A stretch of DNA of 64,000 bases, taken from NCBI GenBank assembly GCA_031417395.1, contig JANOVM010000055.1, positions 1 to 64,000 on the forward strand, read 5' to 3'. The stretch comes from JADKIH01 sp031417395. GTDB lineage: Bacteria > Bacteroidota > Bacteroidia > AKYH767-A > 2013-40CM-41-45. Shown here one piece after another: positions 16,281 through 24,784 of this stretch. The position numbers and the translations under genes are program-made. Within the stretch, counting starts at the first letter, position 1. Each line of letters starts with the position of its first letter. The notes under the pieces are model-generated. The model made no database searches and was not told where the DNA came from. It saw nothing but the letters and a program-made list of their open reading frames with translations.

Positions 16281-18164
16281 ATGAACAAAGGAGTTTTATT
16301 TTTCTTATTGATCGTAATAAATTTCACAAAGCCTGTATTTTCACAGATTAGCCTTGTAAGTTTTTCTACCGGTTATTTTTACCCTGTCGATATTAAAAAT
16401 TGTGGCGACGACCGCTTATTCATTGTCCAGCAAAACGGATTGATTCGAATTTGTGATACAGCAGGTGTTAAAAATACGCAGCCATTTCTTGATATTACCG
16501 GCCGGGTTAGATTTGTTGGTAGTAACGATGAGAGGGGACTGCTTGGACTAGCCTTCGCACCGGATTATTTGACAAGCGGATATTTTTATGTCAACTATGT
16601 TGCATTGTCGGATGGTCATACAAAGATTTCGCGTTTTCATGTAGATCCCTTAACTCCGGATTCTGCCGATCCTTCCAGTGAAGAAATTATTTTATCGATC
16701 AGTCAACCCTTTACAAACCATAAAGGGGGGCATTTAGGTTTCGGCCCCGACGGATATTTATACATTGGAATGGGTGATGGCGGATCAGGTGGAGACCCCG
16801 GAAACAGGGCTCAAAATCCTGATTCTTTATTGGGAAAAATGCTACGTATTGCTGTTAATCCTTCTAATCCGACTTATAGTATTCCTTCGGATAATCCTTT
16901 TGCTGATGGCACACAAGGTGCTCCGGAAGTTTGGGCTTTGGGAATTCGAAATCCATGGCGCTGGAGCTTTGATCGATTAACTGGCGATCTTTGGATTGGT
17001 GATGTAGGGCAAAATTTAATTGAAGAAATTGATTTTCAACCTGCCGGTAGTTCCGGTGGTTTAAATTATGGTTGGAGATGCTACGAAGCAAATGCAGTTT
17101 ACAATTCTTCCGGTGGATGCTTACCTTATTCCAATTATGTCCCAAATGTTTTTCAATACAATCACACACCGTATTGTAGCGTAACGGGCGGCTATATATA
17201 TCGCGGTTCACGATACCAGGAACTTTACGGTAAATATTTTTTTGCGGATTACTGTAGATCTGATATGCGTTATTTAGAAGCGAATCCAAGCGGAGGATTT
17301 TCACATACGAATCTTGGTTTGTTAGGCGCAACTTCCATTTCCGGATTTGGTGAAGATAAAAATGGTGAAGTGTATTGTGCCGGTTTATCTTCAGGAACCA
17401 TTTACCATATTGTTTCTGCAAATTGTGCTCCGGTCTCAACCATTAATGCAGGAAAAGATACCCTTGACGATTGTAGCACCGGTACAGTTGATTTATTGGT
17501 TCCGCAGGGAGCTGGAAGTATCTATCAATGGGTATTTAATAGTAACAATGTTGGAACAGGTAATTCCCTTGCTGCAACTCAACAGGGCACTTATTTTGTT
17601 ACTGTCACCAATCAGTCCTGCACAAGCACGGATTCGATTTATGTAAAATTTTCCCCGGGAATCAACTTAAATGTTTCAGGTCTTGATACTTTGTATTGTG
17701 TATATAATCCAACTGTAAATTTATTACCCAATTATATTGGAGGTACTTTTTCCGGCCCCGGAACTAACGGTTCTATAGCAACTTTTAATCCCGCTGCAGC
17801 CGGGTTGGGTTTGCATACTATTCAGTATTCTTATACAACTCAAACAGGATGCCCTTTTACATTTTCAAAGAATGTTCGTATCGATGCCTGCTTAAATGTT
17901 CCTGAAAATAAATGGACCAATACAATTGCTGTTTTTCCAAATCCTTCTAATGGTGATTTTTTCCTCAAGGTTTTTGTTTTAGCAGAGAAAAGATTTTCCA
18001 TGGAAATTCAGGATATCACAGGAAGAATTATTTATGATGAATCGTATGTAATTGGTACAGGGGAAAATCAAATAACTGTTCAAGCCGGATTATCTCAAGG
18101 AATTTACAACGTTAAATTTTCAGATGATGTTTCCACATCTTCTCAAAAATTGATAATTCGATAA
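16281..18164 (+). CDS. PQQ-type glucose/sorbosone dehydrogenase-like protein with T9SS type A tail
   Basis: Exported 627-residue protein from ATG 16281 (the frame opens at 16191 but that part overlaps the terminator and promoter). Order: signal peptide (MNKGVLFFLLIVINFTKPVFSQ region); six-bladed propeller of the soluble PQQ glucose dehydrogenase/Hedgehog-interacting-like family, with DDRLFIVQQNGLI, LLGLAFAPDY, the diagnostic NHKGGHLGFGPDGYLYIGMG, GDGGSGGDPGNRAQ and EVWALGIRNPWRWSFD; an Ig-like/PKD-type region (about 420-530); and a C-terminal type A sorting tail (FPNPSNGDFFLKV). Predicted surface or secreted aldose dehydrogenase; whether PQQ is bound is not certain. Confidence 0.85.
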   Translation: MNKGVLFFLLIVINFTKPVFSQISLVSFSTGYFYPVDIKNCGDDRLFIVQQNGLIRICDTAGVKNTQPFLDITGRVRFVGSNDERGLLGLAFAPDYLTSGYFYVNYVALSDGHTKISRFHVDPLTPDSADPSSEEIILSISQPFTNHKGGHLGFGPDGYLYIGMGDGGSGGDPGNRAQNPDSLLGKMLRIAVNPSNPTYSIPSDNPFADGTQGAPEVWALGIRNPWRWSFDRLTGDLWIGDVGQNLIEEIDFQPAGSSGGLNYGWRCYEANAVYNSSGGCLPYSNYVPNVFQYNHTPYCSVTGGYIYRGSRYQELYGKYFFADYCRSDMRYLEANPSGGFSHTNLGLLGATSISGFGEDKNGEVYCAGLSSGTIYHIVSANCAPVSTINAGKDTLDDCSTGTVDLLVPQGAGSIYQWVFNSNNVGTGNSLAATQQGTYFVTVTNQSCTSTDSIYVKFSPGINLNVSGLDTLYCVYNPTVNLLPNYIGGTFSGPGTNGSIATFNPAAAGLGLHTIQYSYTTQTGCPFTFSKNVRIDACLNVPENKWTNTIAVFPNPSNGDFFLKVFVLAEKRFSMEIQDITGRIIYDESYVIGTGENQITVQAGLSQGIYNVKFSDDVSTSSQKLIIR

Positions 18165-18326
18165 AACTCTAATCTAAATATGGACTTTCAAGCGGTATTT
18201 ATACATGTCTCATAATATTTGGTCGTTCATCAAAATCATTGATTATTAAGATTGAAAATTAAATAATTCCCGAGTGTTTTATTTAAAGCAAAATGGGCGA
18301 TTAAACTGATATTGCTTTATTGTTTT

Positions 18327-19403
18327 TTATTTAGGTGCTATACGCAAAAGGAATACAGCTACACCTGCAAAAACAATATTGGGAATCCAGACTGCAACGA
18401 TAGGAGCAATCGATCCGTTGATTGCAAAAGTGTTTGAAATTTGCATAAACAATATATATGCAAAACTAAGGGTTATGCCTAATCCCAACTGAGCACCAAT
18501 ACCACCACGAATTTTTTTAGAAGAAAGCGATACGCCTATCAGCATTAATATGAAGGTAGAAAAAGGTAAAGCAATTCGCCTGTATGATTCAACAAGGTAA
18601 GCCGTTACATTTTCAGATCCCTGTAACTTTTCTTCTCGTATGAATCGATTTAATTCTCTGTTGTCCATCGATTCAATAATATTTAACCTTCGCTTAAAAT
18701 CAGCCGGTTTAATTTTAAACGTAGTGTCTTTACGTATGCCGCTTTCAATTTTTTCATGGAAACCATTGATGGAGCGTATGTAATAGTTCTGAATACTCCA
18801 CTTATTGGAAATGCTGTCCCATTGAATCCGGTCTGAATTTAAAAACCAGGTACGCTTGCCATTTTCGATTTTTTCAAGAGAAAATCTGTACCCTGTATTG
18901 TTACGGTTATTATAACTTTCCATATACATAAAAACACCGGGACTAATTTGGCGGTGAAGGTTTCTGTCTTTAAACTCTACAGGGTTTTTTATATATATAT
19001 TTTCGAAATCAAGTTTTATTTTATTGGAATGCGGAATAACCCATCCGTTGAAATAAAATGAAATTGCAGCTAACATTCCGGCAGCAATAAAATATGGAAA
19101 AAGTAATCTGCGGAAACTGACTCCGCTGTTAAGTATGGCTACAATTTCAACATTTGCAGCCATTTTTGCCGTGAAGAAAATTACAGAAATGAAAACAAAA
19201 AGCGGTGCAAAAAGGTTGGCAAAGTATGGAATGAAATTAAAATAGTAATCAAAGACAATAGCTTTAAAAGGAGCTTTCCGCTCGATAAAATCATCAAGCT
19301 TTTCTGAAATGTCGAAAACAACAGCAATGACTATTATAAGGGCCAGAGAGAAAAAAAAAGTTCCGAGAAATTTTCGGATAATGTATTTGTCGAGGATTTT
19401 CAA
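18327..19403 (-). CDS. LptF/LptG-family lipopolysaccharide export permease
   Basis: Inner-membrane permease of the LptB2FG ABC transporter that extracts lipopolysaccharide toward the outer membrane. N-terminal helices (LDKYIIRKFLGTFFFSLALIIV and following two segments), a periplasmic beta-jellyroll-like domain (about 120-270) and three C-terminal helices give the 6-helix YjgP/YjgQ layout. No ATG opens the frame; TTG at 19403 gives the family-standard start KILDKYIIRKF, with another TTG 8 codons upstream (19427). Bacteroidota often place this permease next to tgt, as here. I cannot decide between LptF and LptG from sequence alone. Confidence 0.88.
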   Translation of the reverse strand: MKILDKYIIRKFLGTFFFSLALIIVIAVVFDISEKLDDFIERKAPFKAIVFDYYFNFIPYFANLFAPLFVFISVIFFTAKMAANVEIVAILNSGVSFRRLLFPYFIAAGMLAAISFYFNGWVIPHSNKIKLDFENIYIKNPVEFKDRNLHRQISPGVFMYMESYNNRNNTGYRFSLEKIENGKRTWFLNSDRIQWDSISNKWSIQNYYIRSINGFHEKIESGIRKDTTFKIKPADFKRRLNIIESMDNRELNRFIREEKLQGSENVTAYLVESYRRIALPFSTFILMLIGVSLSSKKIRGGIGAQLGLGITLSFAYILFMQISNTFAINGSIAPIVAVWIPNIVFAGVAVFLLRIAPK

Positions 19404-19616
19404 TAGGGCTTGATTGCTTTGTCGCAAGGTAGTAAGAACGGGTCAATTTTCAGTTATCATTCGTTTTTATGATAATAAAAGAACCTTATTTATTTGTTTG
19501 TATTGTTGATTAAGCAACTTTAATTTTATTCACTATTAATGATTTCGAGATAACTCCGAAATTTTGCATTCTGAATTATGACAACCAATATTTTTATAAA
19601 TAATTGATAATTAATT

Positions 19617-19661
19617 TTCTATAAAATGGAGGACGCAATTTGCGACCTCCATTTTATAGAA
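19617..19661. repeat. 45-bp near-perfect palindrome with GCAATTTGC core
   Basis: The 22-base arms around centre 19639 pair with a single mismatch (19633/19645). The core, GGACGCAATTTGCGACC, is nearly the same as the palindrome core at 28213-28229 (GGTCGCAATTTGCGACC). It lies in the tgt-LptF/G intergenic region, about 19 bases before an ORF6N-gene fragment. It could act as a bidirectional terminator, an operator or an end of a vanished mobile segment. Confidence 0.9.
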
Positions 19662-19679
19662 TTAAAATCTAAATAATCT

Positions 19680-19783
19680 ATTGTTATACTGAACAAGGTG
19701 TAACAATGCTATCCTGTGTTTTGAATAGTGAACGGGCCATTGATGTGAACATAAAAATAATCAGAATTTTTAAATTGAAACCC
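19680..19783 (+). pseudogene. ORF6N-domain gene fragment
   Basis: In one frame the DNA reads CYTEQGVTMLSCVLNSER and continues AIDVNIKIIRIFKL. This aligns with FTEYGAVMLASVLNSDKA and IQVNIQIVRTFTKI of the intact ORF6N protein at 27.6-28.2 kb. Both the N-terminal DNA-binding half and the C-terminal coiled coil are absent, so this is a relic of about 34 codons. The rest of 19428-19818 holds the palindrome above and otherwise nothing recognisable. Confidence 0.75.
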
Positions 19784-19818
19784 CTGCACAATAAAACCCG
19801 GGTACTTCAAAATAGCAT

Positions 19819-20949
19819 TTATACCTTCCGTCCTAATTGCTCAACCATCAACTTTTTCCAATTGGCGAAGGTGCCATCAATAATTTTTTCCCGCGCATTC
19901 TTTACGAGTTTAAGATAAAATGCCAAATTATGAAGCGTGCAAATCTGTGCTCCTAATATCTCTTTGCTAATGATAAGGTGACGCACATACGCTTTTGAAT
20001 AAAATTGATCAACGAAAGAGGTACCTTCAGGATCGAGAGGAGAGAGGTCGTCTTTCCATTTTTCATTTCGCATATTCATAATTCCGTTTTCGGTGAAAAG
20101 AGTCCCATTGCGGGCATTTCGGGTGGGCATAACGCAATCGAACATATCAACACCCAGAGCTATGTTTTCCAAAATGTTGATTGGAGTACCAACGCCCATC
20201 AGGTATCGTGGCTTATCTTCGGGAAGTATGCTGCAAACAACTTCCGTAAGTTCATACATTATTTCTGCAGGTTCCCCTACAGACAAACCTCCGATGGCAT
20301 TTCCTTCGCATTCAAGGGAAGCCACAAATTCAGCGGATTGTATACGAAAGTCTTTAAAAACACTCCCCTGGACAATAGGAAATAATGTTTGTTCATGACC
20401 ATACAATCCCCGGGTTTCTTTCATTCTTGCAAGACATCGTTTTAACCAACGGTGGGTTAATTCCATACTTTTTTTTGCATAGGTAACCTCGCAGGGATAG
20501 GGTGCGCATTCATCAAGAGCCATAATAATATCAGCGCCAATTATTCTCTGTATGTCAATGGCAAATTCAGGGGTGAAGAAATGTTTTGATCCGTCAATAT
20601 GTGAAGTAAATGCAACTCCTTCTTCTTTTATTTTACGTGAATCTGCAAGTGAATAGACCTGATAACCACCACTATCCGTTAATAAGGGTTTATTCCAGTT
20701 CATAAACTTATGCAATCCACCTGCTTTTTCGAGGATTTGAAGTCCCGGTCGAAGGTAGAGATGATACGTATTCCCTAAGATTATCTGTGCAAGTGTATCT
20801 TCTACCAATTCATGCTGATGCACAGCTTTTACAGTACCGGCTGTACCCACGGGCATAAAGATTGGAGTCTGAATGGTCCCATGCTCAGTAGTTATCTCAC
20901 CTGCACGGGCTTTAGTCTGAGCATCTTTTTTTAATAAGCGGAAATTCAT
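19819..20949 (-). CDS. tgt: Queuine tRNA-ribosyltransferase (TGT), zinc-site cysteines replaced
   Basis: Exchanges guanine 34 for a queuosine precursor in tRNAs with GUN anticodons. The 376-residue protein has the substrate-binding TDSGGYQVYSL (about residue 91), the GLSVGEP loop and the catalytic-Asp region DMFDCVMPTRNARNG. In Escherichia coli TGT the zinc is held by CxCxxC plus a His downstream; here the segment after SPLDPE reads GTSFVDQFYSKAYVRHL, so all three cysteines are replaced while TLHNL keeps the His. Everything else is intact, so the enzyme is probably active with a zinc-free or altered structural site. It is adjacent to the LptF/G permease on the same strand. Confidence 0.95.
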   Translation of the reverse strand: MNFRLLKKDAQTKARAGEITTEHGTIQTPIFMPVGTAGTVKAVHQHELVEDTLAQIILGNTYHLYLRPGLQILEKAGGLHKFMNWNKPLLTDSGGYQVYSLADSRKIKEEGVAFTSHIDGSKHFFTPEFAIDIQRIIGADIIMALDECAPYPCEVTYAKKSMELTHRWLKRCLARMKETRGLYGHEQTLFPIVQGSVFKDFRIQSAEFVASLECEGNAIGGLSVGEPAEIMYELTEVVCSILPEDKPRYLMGVGTPINILENIALGVDMFDCVMPTRNARNGTLFTENGIMNMRNEKWKDDLSPLDPEGTSFVDQFYSKAYVRHLIISKEILGAQICTLHNLAFYLKLVKNAREKIIDGTFANWKKLMVEQLGRKV

Positions 20950-21047
20950 AGGGTAAGAGAGAAAATCAATTAATTAGTATCATTATCATTAACAATTTTA
21001 CGTTAATATCTCGCCAAATATAGGCACTTTGATATGATTGACACTTC

Positions 21048-21055
21048 TACATTTG
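21048..21055 (+). promoter_or_regulatory. -7 box upstream of the GT2-sigma-rsmG group
   Basis: TACATTTG is a perfect TAnnTTTG match 38 bases before the start codon of the glycosyltransferase gene. A TTTG at 21028-21031 is somewhat close (16-base spacing). Confidence 0.45.
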
Positions 21056-21092
21056 TAAACATCAGAAACGGCAATAGATTGACCGATTATGT

Positions 21093-22214
21093 ATGAGTGT
21101 AATGAAAGATATTGCGGAGTTATTATTTATTGTTTTACTGGTTATGGCTTTCATTCAACTCTGTGTTTATTGGCTGGAGTATAGGAGGCTTGCTTTTTAT
21201 CGTCGAAAGGAATCAGCTATCACAAAATTACCGGTATCCATTATTATCTGCGCTCGAAATGAAAAGGAAAATTTGCAAAAGCACCTTCCATCTATACTTG
21301 AACAGGATTATCCGGATTTTGAAGTGATCGTTGTAAATGATTGTTCCTGGGATGAAACGGACCTTGTTTTAATGGACATTGCTAAGAAATATGCCAAACT
21401 AAAAATTGTAACGATAAAGGAACAAGAGAAATATACTCACGGTAAAAAATTCGCCATAACGCTGGGAATTAAAGCTGCTTCTCATGAAAATCTCTTGTTT
21501 ACAGACGCTGATTGTTATGCTGCAAATATTCAATGGCTATTTTTGATGCAAAGAAATTTTTCTAATCAACATGAATTTGTGCTTGGTTATGGTCCATATG
21601 AAAAAGAGAAAACCCTTCTAAATAAACTCATCCGATTCGATACTTTTTTTATTGCAATCCAATACTTGTCGGCCTCTCTTTCCGGTGCAGCATATATGGG
21701 CGTAGGAAGAAACCTTGGGTATAAAAAGTCTGTCTTTTTTCGCAACAAAGGATTTGCCAAGCACAATCATATACTTTCGGGTGATGATGACCTTTTTGTA
21801 AATGAAAATGCAAATGCAACGAATACTACAATAGAAATAGACAAAGATTCGTTTACTTATTCTATCCCCCCATCGACTTTTTCAAAGTGGATTGGGCAGA
21901 AAAAAAGACATTTGACCACAGCAAAGTATTATAAGGGGCGCCATAAGGCTTCCCTGATAATTAAGAACGCTACTTTGTTTGTTTATTACTTGTTATTAAT
22001 TCCTTTATTTATCCTGCAATACGACTGGAGAATACTAGTATCTTTGCACATTCTGATGTTGCTGGTCAAATTTCCGATCGTATACAGGATTGCCAATAGA
22101 TTCAAAGAAATTGACCTCGCCTGGTTATTTCCTGTACTTGAATTTATTCATACTCTTCTTCAACCTCTCTTTTACTTAGCTAACCTTTTAACTAAACAAA
22201 AAACATGGAAGTAA
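21093..22214 (+). CDS. Membrane-bound family 2 glycosyltransferase
   Basis: 373 residues: an N-terminal membrane helix (about 8-28), a GT2 catalytic domain beginning LPVSIIICARNEKENL, with IVVNDCSWDET, the metal-binding TDADC (DxD), GDDDLFVNE as the acceptor/base region and QKKRH in the place of the processive-GT QxxRW motif, then two or three C-terminal membrane helices. Predicted to add sugars to a lipid-linked or polymeric envelope glycan on the cytoplasmic face. The stop overlaps the sigma-factor start by 10 bases, suggesting coupling. Substrate unknown. Confidence 0.88.
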   Translation: MSVMKDIAELLFIVLLVMAFIQLCVYWLEYRRLAFYRRKESAITKLPVSIIICARNEKENLQKHLPSILEQDYPDFEVIVVNDCSWDETDLVLMDIAKKYAKLKIVTIKEQEKYTHGKKFAITLGIKAASHENLLFTDADCYAANIQWLFLMQRNFSNQHEFVLGYGPYEKEKTLLNKLIRFDTFFIAIQYLSASLSGAAYMGVGRNLGYKKSVFFRNKGFAKHNHILSGDDDLFVNENANATNTTIEIDKDSFTYSIPPSTFSKWIGQKKRHLTTAKYYKGRHKASLIIKNATLFVYYLLLIPLFILQYDWRILVSLHILMLLVKFPIVYRIANRFKEIDLAWLFPVLEFIHTLLQPLFYLANLLTKQKTWK

Positions 22215-22810
22215 ATCCGAATCTCTCTGAAAAAGCCCAGATCGATTTCAAATTAGTACAGTTGGCCATTAAAGGAGACCAGAAAGCATATGCTGAACTT
22301 ATGTCCCGATATAAGGATTCCATATACTTCATGCTGCTTAAGATGGTGAATAACAGAGATGATGCTGACGATCTAACCATTGAAGCATTCGGTAAAGCAT
22401 TTAAAAATCTGCATCAATACACACCTGATTTTGCTTTTAGCACATGGCTTTTCAAAATAGCAACCAATAATTGTATTGATTTTATCCGAAGGAAAAAGAA
22501 ACTTACTTTTTCAATCGATAAAACTATGGAAAATGACAGTGGCCAGGATATGCAATTTGAAATCAAATCTCCCATGCTTGATCCGGAGGAGAACATGATT
22601 AAAAAGCAAAAAGCACTTCTTATGCGTGATGTTGTTGAAAAGCTTAAACCCCGCTATAAAAGACTCGTTGAGCTCCGTTATTTTCAGGAACGTTCTTATG
22701 AAGAAATTGCCGATGAATTAAAGCTTCCATTGGGTACTGTAAAAGCGCAATTGTTCCGTGCCAGAGAATTTCTATACCAGATACTGAAAAATCAGGAAGA
22801 GCAAATTTGA
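22205..22810 (+). CDS. ECF-type sigma-70 family RNA polymerase sigma factor
   Basis: 201 residues with sigma region 2 (DADDLTIEAFGKAFKNLHQY, then FSTWLFKIATNNCIDFIRRK) and region 4 (LVELRYFQERSYEEIADELK, then GTVKAQLFRAREFL) joined by a linker; no regions 1 or 3, as in ECF factors. No anti-sigma gene is adjacent, which is common for this Bacteroidota type located near rsmG. It overlaps the GT2 gene and is followed 10 bases later by rsmG, so the three may share a transcript. Regulon unknown. Confidence 0.92.
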   Translation: MEVNPNLSEKAQIDFKLVQLAIKGDQKAYAELMSRYKDSIYFMLLKMVNNRDDADDLTIEAFGKAFKNLHQYTPDFAFSTWLFKIATNNCIDFIRRKKKLTFSIDKTMENDSGQDMQFEIKSPMLDPEENMIKKQKALLMRDVVEKLKPRYKRLVELRYFQERSYEEIADELKLPLGTVKAQLFRAREFLYQILKNQEEQI

Positions 22811-22820
22811 ATTTTGAATT

Positions 22821-23492
22821 ATGACCGTTGACAATCCATTCTCCGGCGACGGTACACTTGCCCCAGACAATAGAATTTTATTAAAATATTTTCCCGGACT
22901 TACCGAAAATCAACAGCGGCAGTTTGCGCTATTACCCGGACTGTATTCTGATTGGAATGAAAAGATAAATTTAATCTCTCGTAAAGATATTGAACACCTT
23001 ATCATTCATCATGTTTTGCATTCGCTCAGTATCGCTAAGGTTGTAAATTTTATTAAGGGTACTAAAATTGTTGATGTAGGAACAGGAGGAGGTTTTCCCG
23101 GTATTCCACTTGCCATTCTTTTTCCTGAAGTAAAATTTATTCTTGTCGATTCCATTGGAAAAAAAATCAATGTGGTAAAGGAAATTGTTACTGCACTTCA
23201 ACTCGAAAATGTAACAGCCTTAAAAAGCCGCGCAGAAGACCTTGAAGAGAGTTTCGATTTTGTTATAAGCCGCGCTGTTGCTTCTCTTAACAGTACGTGC
23301 AATTGGACCTACAGACTAATTCGTCCCGGCGGCCGAAATTCTATTAAAAACGGATGGTTATTCTTAAAAGGAGGTGACCTGTCCGGTGAAATAAAGGAAT
23401 CCCAAAGTCAGGTTGTAATTTTTGAAATCTCCAATTTTTTCGAAGAGGATTTTTTTCGAGAAAAAAGAATAGTTTATGTACCCTTTAAATAG
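22821..23492 (+). CDS. rsmG: 16S rRNA (guanine-527-N7)-methyltransferase RsmG
   Basis: Methylates G527 of 16S rRNA with SAM. The 223-residue protein has the class I motif IVDVGTGGGFPGIPLAI near residue 85, the upstream NEKINLISRKDIEHL block, VDSIGKKINVV and the SRAVASL motif, all typical of RsmG/GidB. Length is normal. The start ATG 22821 is 10 bases after the sigma-factor stop. A weak hairpin with an AAAATGAG/CTCATTTT stem lies just downstream (23518-23550). Confidence 0.95.
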   Translation: MTVDNPFSGDGTLAPDNRILLKYFPGLTENQQRQFALLPGLYSDWNEKINLISRKDIEHLIIHHVLHSLSIAKVVNFIKGTKIVDVGTGGGFPGIPLAILFPEVKFILVDSIGKKINVVKEIVTALQLENVTALKSRAEDLEESFDFVISRAVASLNSTCNWTYRLIRPGGRNSIKNGWLFLKGGDLSGEIKESQSQVVIFEISNFFEEDFFREKRIVYVPFK

Positions 23493-23517
23493 AGCAAAAT
23501 TTTGATATAAGTTATTT

Positions 23518-23580
23518 AAAATGAGATTATTAATAAAATCTTCTCATTTTCAAATTTTCAAATTTCCTCATTTTCAAATT
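23518..23580. repeat. Inverted and direct repeat cluster between rsmG and rpmH
   Basis: AAAATGAGA (23518-23526) and TCTCATTTT (23542-23550) can pair into a hairpin that may end rsmG transcription. CTCATTTTCAAATT occurs twice (23543-23556 and 23567-23580), with a TTTTCAAATTT unit between. Low-complexity CAAATT repeats of this kind are frequent in Bacteroidota intergenic DNA. Confidence 0.6.
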
Positions 23581-23586
23581 CCCCTA

Positions 23587-23615
23587 TTGTTTTTTCAATA
23601 AAATCACTACCTTTG
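23587..23615 (+). promoter_or_regulatory. rpmH promoter
   Basis: TTG at 23587-23589, 18 bases, then TACCTTTG at 23608-23615: an excellent match to the Bacteroidota -33/-7 promoter. The rpmH start codon at 23644 follows after a leader of about 22 bases. Confidence 0.7.
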
Positions 23616-23643
23616 CCGACTATTTTTTGAAGAAGATAATGCT

Positions 23644-23799
23644 ATGAAAAGAACGTTCCAACCCTCAACCCGAAAAAGAAGAAATAAGCACGGATTTCGT
23701 GAGAGAATGAAAACAGCCAATGGCCGCCGTGTAATTGCTGCGCGCAGAAAAAGAGGGCGTAAAAAACTTACTGTTTCCAGCGAAAAAAACAATAAATAA
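23644..23799 (+). CDS. rpmH: 50S ribosomal protein L34
   Basis: Translation from ATG 23644 gives 51 residues beginning MKRTFQPSTRKRRNKHGF, continuing RERMKTANGRRVIAARRKRG and ending in a short polar tail: an unmistakable bL34. It is highly basic and of normal size. The gene is often near dnaA/rnpA in bacteria, but here it stands alone with its own promoter and terminator, downstream of rsmG. It ends 3 bases before the stop of the convergent hydrolase gene. Confidence 0.97.
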   Translation: MKRTFQPSTRKRRNKHGFRERMKTANGRRVIAARRKRGRKKLTVSSEKNNK

Positions 23800-23802
23800 T
23801 TT

Positions 23803-24663
23803 CTATTTTACGATATTAACGATGCCGTTACTTTCGGCATCGTTTTTTTTTGCCTTTAACTTTTTAGCAATTTCTAAAAAAGTTTTTTCAGTTATCATTT
23901 TATGTCCTGTTTCCAGAATATCAACCGATACGTATTTTTCCATTCCTTTTTGAAACTTCAGTCCTATTGATGCAGGGATTATTGAATCGTACTTTCCGAA
24001 AAATAAATGAATGTTAATGTTGAAACTTCTTATTGTTTTTTCCAGATCAGCTTTACGGGAAACTATTTTGCGGAGGATCATCCAGACCAGATAAACTTTT
24101 TGCCTTTTTGAAATTGAATCAAAATTTCCTTTTGCAAAATGATATTTTTTTTCAGAGACAAGACCAATTTTTTTTATCCAGTCGGCTAAAAGAAAAAACA
24201 AGGATGGATTATTAACGACATATTTTAAAAGTTTTTTTCCAATAAGTGTTTGTGTCAGAAATTTATAGAAAATGGATATTTGTATACCATCGGGGGCGAT
24301 AAGAATGATGTCATCTATTTTATCAGGGCATATTTCCAATATTTTCAAAGCAAGACGCCCACCAAGGCTGTACCCCAATAAGGCATATTTTTCAGCAGGG
24401 AATTTAGCCGACATTTCATTAAAAAGGTTCTTTAAATCTTCCTTTTGAAACCCTTTTTCTACCAGATTCTTATGAGCATGACTCTCCCCATGGAAAAAAA
24501 TGTTGAAAGCAATTATTTTATAATCTTCATTCAACAATTCACCTAACTTCTTAAAGTCTACGGCATGATTGTTAAAACCGTGAAAAGCGAACATTATCCT
24601 TGGTCCTTTGCCGTATTCAAAGTATTCAATGGCATAGTCAGTATGAAAGATAATTCCCTGCAT
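23803..24663 (-). CDS. Alpha/beta-fold hydrolase
   Basis: 286 residues, no signal peptide. Alpha/beta hydrolase features: AFHGFNNHAVDF (oxyanion region), FFHGESHAH, the nucleophile elbow GYSLGG (about residues 98-103), a helical lid, FFGKYDSIIP with the acid Asp, and ETGHKM with the catalytic His. The triad is complete. Substrate unknown; the lid and length resemble lipase or haloperoxidase-like esterases. The last codons lie inside the rpmH terminator hairpin, so the two convergent genes share their 3' ends. Confidence 0.88.
   Translation of the reverse strand: MQGIIFHTDYAIEYFEYGKGPRIMFAFHGFNNHAVDFKKLGELLNEDYKIIAFNIFFHGESHAHKNLVEKGFQKEDLKNLFNEMSAKFPAEKYALLGYSLGGRLALKILEICPDKIDDIILIAPDGIQISIFYKFLTQTLIGKKLLKYVVNNPSLFFLLADWIKKIGLVSEKKYHFAKGNFDSISKRQKVYLVWMILRKIVSRKADLEKTIRSFNINIHLFFGKYDSIIPASIGLKFQKGMEKYVSVDILETGHKMITEKTFLEIAKKLKAKKNDAESNGIVNIVK
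23818..23851 (+). terminator. rpmH Rho-independent terminator, overlapping the hydrolase 3' end
   Basis: A perfect 10-bp stem (AACGATGCCG with CGGCATCGTT, 7-base loop) followed by nine T residues. It is positioned right after rpmH but lies within the coding 3' end of the opposite-strand hydrolase gene. Confidence 0.9.
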
Positions 24664-24784
24664 TTTCCAAAGATAATTTCTATTTCTAAATCAATCAGAT
24701 TTCAAGGGGAATAAGTAATTTAGCCGGCAATATCCCAAAGAAACATTCATTTTTACCCTTCTTTTATTCTAAAAATCAATCCCA

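Noticed and set aside
20005..20398. Two frames of 126 and 101 codons antisense to tgt
   Set aside because: Entirely inside tgt, whose conserved motifs establish the coding strand.
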